From Eleusine coracana subsp. coracana (taxonomy: Eukaryota > Streptophyta > Magnoliopsida > Poales > Poaceae), in the NCBI GenBank assembly GCA_032690845.1, contig CM064428.1:22108001-22172000 (forward strand): DNA of 64,000 nucleotides. The letters are read 5' to 3'. Shown one piece after another: positions 57,872-64,000 of the stretch (positions within the stretch are counted from its first letter, which is position 1; each line of letters begins with the position of its first letter). The notes beneath the pieces are model-generated. The model was not told where the DNA came from. It ran no database searches and saw only the letters and a list, made by a program, of their open reading frames with translations. The position numbers and the translations under genes were made by a program.

Positions 57872-58386
57872 CCTGAAGAAACACGGTGCAAATAGTTCTA
57901 CTGGATGTACCTAACTGTGCTTCTCAGCTGGAAATCATCCAAGGTGCAAGGAGGTGGCCTGATCATATACATAAGAGGCAGAAGAATACTTCTGCAACGT
58001 CAAGAATTGCTTATTCTTTCCCAGTACATAATTTTGTTCATGTAATCTATTTTTGTTGTCCAGTAATTGATAAAAACCGATATAGGTTGTTGACAGATAC
58101 GCATTGGAAAAATAATGCTGTTTCAATTTCTTGTGCTTTTGGGAACGAAATGGATGTTTGTTTGATGAAAGACCTGTTGCAGATTTCTCTGCCATCCATA
58201 GCAGTTGTTACCTCTATCCTGATTTTGCTTCGACACTTGTGCTCACTGCTAGTGTTCTTTTATTTGTTTTTTTTTTCCTGAAACCCATGAATTGTGTACG
58301 GACTGAAGGATCCAAACAAACGAACCTTGCCATAGGCCGGCCCCGGACGTCGATTGAAGCCATCGTGAGAACCACCCGTCTGTCAT

Positions 58387-58727
58387 AGTCTCACTTTGTT
58401 TGAGCTAAAGATTATGGATTGTAGATTATGTATTGTGGATTATGAAATCTGAGATTGCAAAAATCTAAGGGTCATAATTTAAGGGATGTTTGTTTGTCCG
58501 GATTCTACAATCTTGCTTTTAATCACTTACAGTGGGGCCTAGTGATAAAATGGTAAATATTTGTGCTATAATCTAGTAAAAGCTAATGTGGACTGGATTG
58601 CTGGATTCCACAATCTGGGCTATCAGATTTTACAATCTGCTTTCATAATTTGTCTCTTTGTTTGAGATTATAGATTCTATAATCCATAATCTATAATCCC
58701 TAGCTGAAACAAAAGGGGCCCTAGACA
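58387..58727. mobile_element. MITE with inverted ends
   Basis: The left end 'tctcactttgtttgagcta' plus 'gattatggatt' pairs with the right end, read inward as 'ggccccttttgtttcagcta' plus 'gattatagatt'. About 340 bp, AT-rich, no ORF. Superfamily not determined. Confidence 0.55.
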
Positions 58728-60370
58728 GCCGAACAAATGTATCGGACTTGTAGCAATTTACCCGAATCAATGTTTCTTTGATGAGAAGGTAACTTTATTA
58801 CTTAATATTAATACAACTAATACAATTTTTTAACCCTATGATACTCGGCATTGAGATATATGATCTATATGGTTATAGATGTAGGTGCATTGGTCCGTGT
58901 CTGAAGTCTGTCAGACTCGGATCGCTAATTTGTATCTCTATAATCTATTAATTGAGGTACGGTCGTCCACTTCGTGTCCATAAAGTTAGAGATTGAATCC
59001 AAATCGGTTCCGTACCTTCTATATCAAATATCGAATTTTAAAAATCATAACTCCCACATCCGGAGCTCAAATGAGGCAAACTCGGACTCTATCATATAGC
59101 TCTCGAAAAGTTCTACAACTTTGGTATTCAATAGAAGTTCAGATCCCGCAGTTTTAATTTCCAAATATACAATACAAAAATATTTGTTCTGATTCGGACT
59201 CCTCTGTGCAGGTTTCTATGCGGGGCCCATATCTCCTAGCTCTGTAGTCTAAATAATATGATCCATATATGTTTCGAAAAGGTATCGACGAGATATACAA
59301 CTTTTGTGTTTTAACTTTTTCCATTAGAGCAAGTATTCAATTTCAAAATCGCGTTGCAATACAGTGCTATTTGTGGACTCCGTGAATTAATTTTTTCTTC
59401 CGGATAAAGCTTCTAGAATATGATAAATAATGGTGATAAAATTATTACTTTTGACATATAAATGATATACTAAGAAGCACCAATGGTAATATAAATATAA
59501 TATTTCATGTAAAAAATATTAATAATATTGTATATATCTAATATTATATTATATAAATAATTTATATTTAAATTATAAAGAGTGTTTTCTTTTTTAAAGT
59601 CCGTAGCAACACACGGACACTTTGCTAGTACTACTTTATTTTAAGTTGGTTTGGTTTTGTTACCTTACCAAAATTTGATGCCATCAAAATGCTGAAGTTG
59701 CCAAAACAATGGTAGGCAAGCATTGTTTGGTTTGTGGCCTTACTAATAGTCTAAAGCTGCCTAAGATGAGGGAACGGCGTAAACACCTCCCAAAGTTAAC
59801 ATGTCACCTCGGTACCACGTGGATGGCCACCCATAAAAAAACCAACCTATTAACTGAGAAAAGGATTGATTTGGAAAATAGACAATCTATGATTGGTTAA
59901 TCGGACAGTTATATTGGTCAACCATGATTTTGTTAACCCTAATTAAAAGAGCTTTTCACGATGTTTTTGGACGACTGCTACTGTGCTTTGTGCGCTTTGA
60001 GGAAAATACGGAGAGCACGTATGAGAGAGAGGATAGCAGAGATAAGGCCGGTTTCGCAGGGCGCGTGGCAACAGGCACAAAGCACGTGATCGGGAGCTCC
60101 TGCACGGGAGAACATATCCAATGCTCCCGTGCTCCTATTAAATTGCACTATAAAAATTGTATGAAAAATTTAACAAACATATGGTTCAATAGTTCAAGTT
60201 ATCACCTATTATCATGTAAAAAACACACATATAACAAATACTATGATATCAGTTGTAACAGTACGGGTTGCAACTATTTATTTCAGATCTGTAATCCTAT
60301 TACTATTCAAACTCTGGTTTCTCTTTTTACTATGTATTGCACAAGTATTTGTTACATGTGTACTTTTGCA
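58728..60370. other. Intergenic with transposon ends
   Basis: 59600-59629 'gtccgtagcaacacacggac' plus 'actttgctag' is the inverted form of the 'ctagcaaaatacccgtgcg' sequence at 27867, so one end of the same DNA-transposon type. No partner end was found. No gene is supported; short ORFs at 59709-59900 and 59924-60373 have no recognisable content. Confidence 0.4.
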
Positions 60371-60828
60371 TGATGATAGGCGTCGAGAGATATTCTCGAT
60401 ATTAGTTCTAGGTATGCGTATGAGTATGAAAGATCGATGGACATAGCGCACAGGGTTTATACAGGTTCAGACCTCCCGAAGGATAACAACCCTACGTCAT
60501 GTTTGGTGTTTCTGTATTACTAGCGTTTGTATCGGAATTAGGGTTCTAATACGAGTCTCTCCTTTGCTAAAGGCCCCCTGCCCTCCTTATATATCCGAAG
60601 GGCAGAGGTTTACATGATAATCTTTTAGTCGATTATAATAAATCATATCTATTCAATATATCTGTTAAGCTATCATATCTATTCAATATATCTATTAACC
60701 TAGCTTGCTGCTTACTCAAACAAATATCTAAGTAAATATCTTTTGGATCAAATACATCATAACCGAGCCCCTGGCCCACTCGGCCATATAGCCGAGTGGT
60801 TAGATATCCCGGGTACATATGTCCCACA
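60371..60828 (-). repeat. 3' LTR of the second Tat element
   Basis: The minus strand begins TGTGGGACATATGTACCCGG at 60828. The other end is probably TGATGATAGG at 60371, uncertain by a few bases. A TATA box on the minus strand (GGATATATAAGG) lies near 60592-60603. About 458 bp. Confidence 0.65.
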
Positions 60829-61380
60829 GTAGCCCCCAAGAACTTTCCATCTTTAAACGTCGTCTTGGTTCATCTCGTCATCTTTTGAAGTTGGAAAGTA
60901 CTTCTTCTGTTGTATTTGATTACTTTTCTTCACGGACACCTAAAAAAGGCATACTCTATGAGTATAGCCCCCAACTCACAAGATAATGAGTCTTTACCGA
61001 AACATCTTGCGAGTTCTTTGAGAAAGAAATTTGTAATATCCAGAATCAATCATAGCCCCCAGCTCAAAAGATTATTTGGGAGAAAATATCTTATGAGCCA
61101 AAGCACAATGATATCCAAGTCTGCAACTGTTTCATAATGATCTTTAAAGCTTGACTATACTATCTTCAAATGAACTACCATCATACGCCGAGTGATGCAT
61201 CATCAGTTTGAAAATACAACCTCAATACTGAGGCTTCCTCCATCCAATGTGATGTACCATGAAATTTAATATTTACATCCCCCAAGATTGATGATGTATC
61301 AATTAAAGTATGTTAATCACAAATAATGAAAAAAAATGCAGTCCCCCAAGATTGGTGCTGAGATAATCCGAATAGATTAT
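60829..61380 (-). repeat. Repeated polypurine-tract-like motifs before the 3' LTR
   Basis: On the minus strand, G-runs of the form TTGGGGGCTA recur: at 60829-60840 (adjacent to the LTR, the likely true tract), about 60964, about 61052, and as CTTGGGGGA at about 61278 and 61341. Each is followed by related AT-rich text ('caagat', 'aaaagatta'). Confidence 0.65.
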
Positions 61381-61620
61381 CATGAAAAATTCAATTTCCA
61401 TGATTGAATTCGTAACCATCCGAGTGATTTGTCATGAAATCTCAAAAAGTATAATTTCCAAGGTTGAAATTATAACCATCCGAGTGATTTATCATGAAAT
61501 CTCAAAAAGTACAATTTTCAAGGTTGAAATCATAACCATCCGAGTGATTTATCATGAAATCTCAAAAAGTACAATTTCCAAGGTTGAAATCGTAACCATC
61601 CGAGTGACTGAACTCAAATT
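61381..61620. repeat. 60-bp tandem repeat, four units
   Basis: Units start at 61381, 61441, 61501 and 61561, each containing 'aaccatccgagtga' and 'atttccaaggttgaaat'. The middle copies are nearly identical; the first and last are more diverged. As 60 is divisible by three, the array gives a repetitive false ORF (61382-61654). Confidence 0.9.
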
Positions 61621-61944
61621 ACAAAATTTTTCCATTCCAAGACCAATCCTTTAACAAACTGAGGGATTTGCCACTAAGATTGAAACATACAACAACCAAG
61701 GTTAGCCTCGGAATGATTGCCACTAAAACAATAAATGCAGCTGCCAATCGCACGAGTCTCAACTAATGGGTTATGAGAACCCAGGACCCATTAGGTTAAT
61801 AGCCCCTTATAGAAATGCCAGCGGAAAAAGTTGCATCCCTTCGTCTTCATTCCGCAGCTGTCGCCGCCATTGCATACACTGTAACCCTAGATCTTGAAAG
61901 CTCCATTTCCCCCAGATTCTCCACGCAGCTGCTCCCCTGCCTTA

Positions 61945-64000
61945 ATGGCACCAAAGCGAACCCGTCAAAACACTAGAGCCCAGTCCAAGAAGCAATCATC
62001 TCCGGAGAAGGGCGAAGAAGAAGCAGTGTTCGACATCCCCGCCGTCATCCAAGAATTTTCGGCGTCGGCCATGGATGCGGAAAAAATCAATAGGATGGTG
62101 ATTGATGAAGTGCTTCAAGATCAACAAACCGGCGGATGGATCGAAGCTATAGGTCAAAAATTTCCCCAACCTTCGGTTGACCAAATCACCATTTTCTCCT
62201 CATTTTTCTATTGAGGATTTGGGATTCCCTGTTGTGACTTCTTTTACGGTCTGCTTTTCTTTTATGGCGTCAACCTCATCAACCTGAACCCTAACTCAAT
62301 CCTGCATATTGCCATTTTTATCCATCTATGTGAGGTGTTCCTGGGGATTCCTCCCCATTTTGATACTTTCAAGGAATTGCTCATCTTGAAATCGAACAAC
62401 AACAATGTCATAAGAGGGGCTGGCTTACAGTTAAGGAATAAGTCCAAGTACATCGAGGTACCCCTCCCCTCCACAAACAAAGGCTGGCATGCTAACTGGT
62501 TCTATCATCGAAACCATGCCCTGCCTCTGTCGGAAACTACAGCTGAAGCCCCTACACCCCGTCCCGAATGGTCAGCAAAAGCATCTCCAAACAAGCAATC
62601 TTAGGTGGATGCCATACTTAAAGAAATTGCATTTCTGAAGTCCAAAGGATATACTGGAGTGCATGTTGCCGCAAGATTCATATACCATCGCGTGCAACCC
62701 ATCAAGAAGCGGCGCATTCCTGGGTGGAAATTTCAAATGGGTTCAGATCCCACAATGGAGGCGCCAGAGCAACTTTCAGATAGGAATTATCTTTGCGTTT
62801 GGAGAATATATTTTCGTCCCCACTTAACTGGACTCCAGGGAGCGCAAAATGCGGACATCATTCCGAAACTGACAGAAATCCTGTAAGTTAACTGTCCACC
62901 CCCTCAACAGTTGATATTATATCCTTCATCCTCAGCAATGATTAATATATCATACATATTCCAGAACCTTGATGTGTATGTGTCCAATCTGCCATTGCCT
63001 CCATCGCCAAAAGCTAGATCACCAACACAACCATCAGCCCCCAAGTGTCGCAAGGCACACATTGAGGATTCTGACAAAGAAGAATCACTAGCTGAAAGGA
63101 TAGCTAGACTGCAAGGAGAAGCTAAGAAGACAGCTTCAGAAAAGACCTCCACCACTCGGCGGACCACGTAAGAAGACAATAAGGCAAAGCCTGTAAAAGA
63201 ACCAGTTCATCCGAGTGAAACAAGCAAGACAAGCACCGCCAAAGAGTCTACCGACATAGCGGAAAACCCAAGGCCAACTAGCCCCCCACCAAAGGTGTCG
63301 GGCTTAAAGTTTAAACGCGGCCCAAGGTAAACAGATCAAAATAACATGATTATTAGACTTCCAGTAGCTGTTTGTGTAACCCTTATTTGCTTGGTAGGTC
63401 AACAGGAACGTCGTTGTTTCATGATACTCCGCCACAAGGCTCAGCTCCTAAAAAGGATCAAGAAACTCGACAAGACATCCAAAGATGATGTCCCAGATCA
63501 CTCAACAACGAAACCGAGTGATTCAAATTCACCAAAATCGTCTCAACCAGAGGCTAACCCTTCTAAGTCCCCCCAATGTGCCAGACTTAAATAATCCTAG
63601 AACGACCCCGGGTACCAATATTCCTGCCTCCGCTGAACAAGAAGAACCTTCATTGGTTTTTGAAGCGATGCTAGAACCTGCATATGAATATCTGATTGGT
63701 CCAGAATAGTATGTCACGCCAACTCCCATCCACCGAGTGGTGAAAGAAGGCGTTCCAGAAGAAACTCCACCTGCCCGGTTGGTATACCACGTGGGCAAAT
63801 TTGCTATTGTAGGATTTAATGAGTTGGCAGAGCAAGCCGAGTTAAAGGCCTTTGAGGAACATACCGAAAAAGCGTACCACTCATTCCAGGTATACTTTCC
63901 TTCTTAAATGATAATAATTGGATATATCTGCAAAGCTACACCTATACATCGTAATGTTTTTGCAGGTCTTGAAAACCCATATGGCTAGCAAAAGCAAACT
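61945..64000 (+). pseudogene. Antisense extra ORF of the second Tat element, PF04195-like, spliced, N-terminal part
   Basis: ATG 61945 (MAPKRTRQNTRAQSKKQ). The first exon runs to about 62882 and contains FGIPCCDFF, NPNSILHIAIFIHLCEVFLG and the following hydrophobic segment, the pattern of the 'putative gypsy type transposon' domain (PF04195, Transposase_28). Later exon-like pieces are about 62965-63326 (Ser/Lys/Pro-rich), 63398-63889 and from 63966, separated by GT...AG sequence. Stops interrupt it at 62213-62215 (TGA), 62602-62604 (TAG) and about 63171 (TAA), and the phase across the first intron does not fit, so the copy is degraded. The fragment at 2-838 is probably the C-terminal part of the same type of gene from another element. 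Molecular role unknown. Confidence 0.6.

Larger units (their letters stand above)
60371..64000 (-). mobile_element. Second Tat-type gypsy element, 3' end only
   Basis: On the minus strand the window holds, from right to left, an antisense ORF, a repeat-filled 3' untranslated region, a polypurine tract (CTTGGGGGCTAC) and the 3' LTR. Pol would lie to the right of 64000. The same arrangement as the element at 1-7700 (antisense ORF between pol and 3' LTR) and LTR similarity justify the assignment. Confidence 0.7.

Noticed and set aside
61382..61654. 90-residue ORF with four internal repeats
   Set aside because: Artefact of a 60-bp tandem repeat whose unit length is divisible by three.
1..64000. 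CRISPR arrays, operons, rRNA or conventional tRNA genes
   Set aside because: Direct repeats present are transposon or minisatellite repeats without regular unique spacers. The only tRNA-like promoter is that of the SINE.

Overview
This is a plant nuclear window, almost certainly from a grass and probably a panicoid one. The evidence is the spliced GC-rich gene, the family of single-exon glycosyltransferases, and the dense nested mix of Ty3/gypsy, Ty1/copia, Mutator, hAT, PIF/Harbinger and Stowaway sequences typical of grass genomes. I cannot name the species. No bacterial-type operons, CRISPR arrays or conventional tRNA/rRNA genes are visible.

Layout. 1-7700 is a minus-strand Ty3/gypsy element of the Tat/Retand type, cut by the window edge, with a spliced coiled-coil ORF running antisense to pol. 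7701-14812 is a long, apparently non-coding minus-strand LTR element full of CCGAAGG motifs. It has a 37-bp minisatellite next to its LTR and a nested Ty1/copia solo LTR. 15421-16576 holds a Mutator-type MITE, a Stowaway-like MITE and a tRNA-derived SINE. 16673-32395 is a head-to-tail minus-strand array of four group-1 plant UDP-glycosyltransferases (UGT88-like). The outer two (here UGT-1 and UGT-4) are intact. The inner two (UGT-2 and UGT-3) are broken and share a Stowaway-like MITE at the same 3' position, which marks them as a segmental duplication. A 2.2-kb Mutator-like element with about 390-bp terminal inverted repeats separates UGT-3 from UGT-4. 34120-34942 holds an hAT-type MITE and a 163-bp tandem duplication.

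35089-40129 is a complete 5-kb Ty3/gypsy (chromovirus-type) insertion with perfect 5-bp target duplications and nearly identical LTRs. 40522-50986 is an unusual Ty1/copia array, LTR-internal-LTR-internal-LTR. Its two internal regions share the same disabling mutations. 52834-53370 is an F-box pseudogene interrupted by a MITE. 54895-57706 is an intact six-exon gene for a QWRF-family (EDE1/AUG8-like) microtubule-binding protein, with Myb-type mitotic motifs upstream of its start. 58387-60370 is MITE-rich. 60371-64000 is the 3' end of a second Tat-type gypsy element: LTR, a repeat-filled 3' untranslated region, and the start of an antisense spliced ORF with a 'putative gypsy type transposon' (PF04195-like) domain.

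Functionally, three genes look intact: UGT-1, UGT-4 and the QWRF gene. The rest is transposon sequence and gene relics. The most unusual signals are the antisense spliced ORFs of the Tat elements at both window ends, the tandem copia array, the templated filler insertion that breaks UGT-2, and the absence of the usual catalytic Asp in all four UGT copies.
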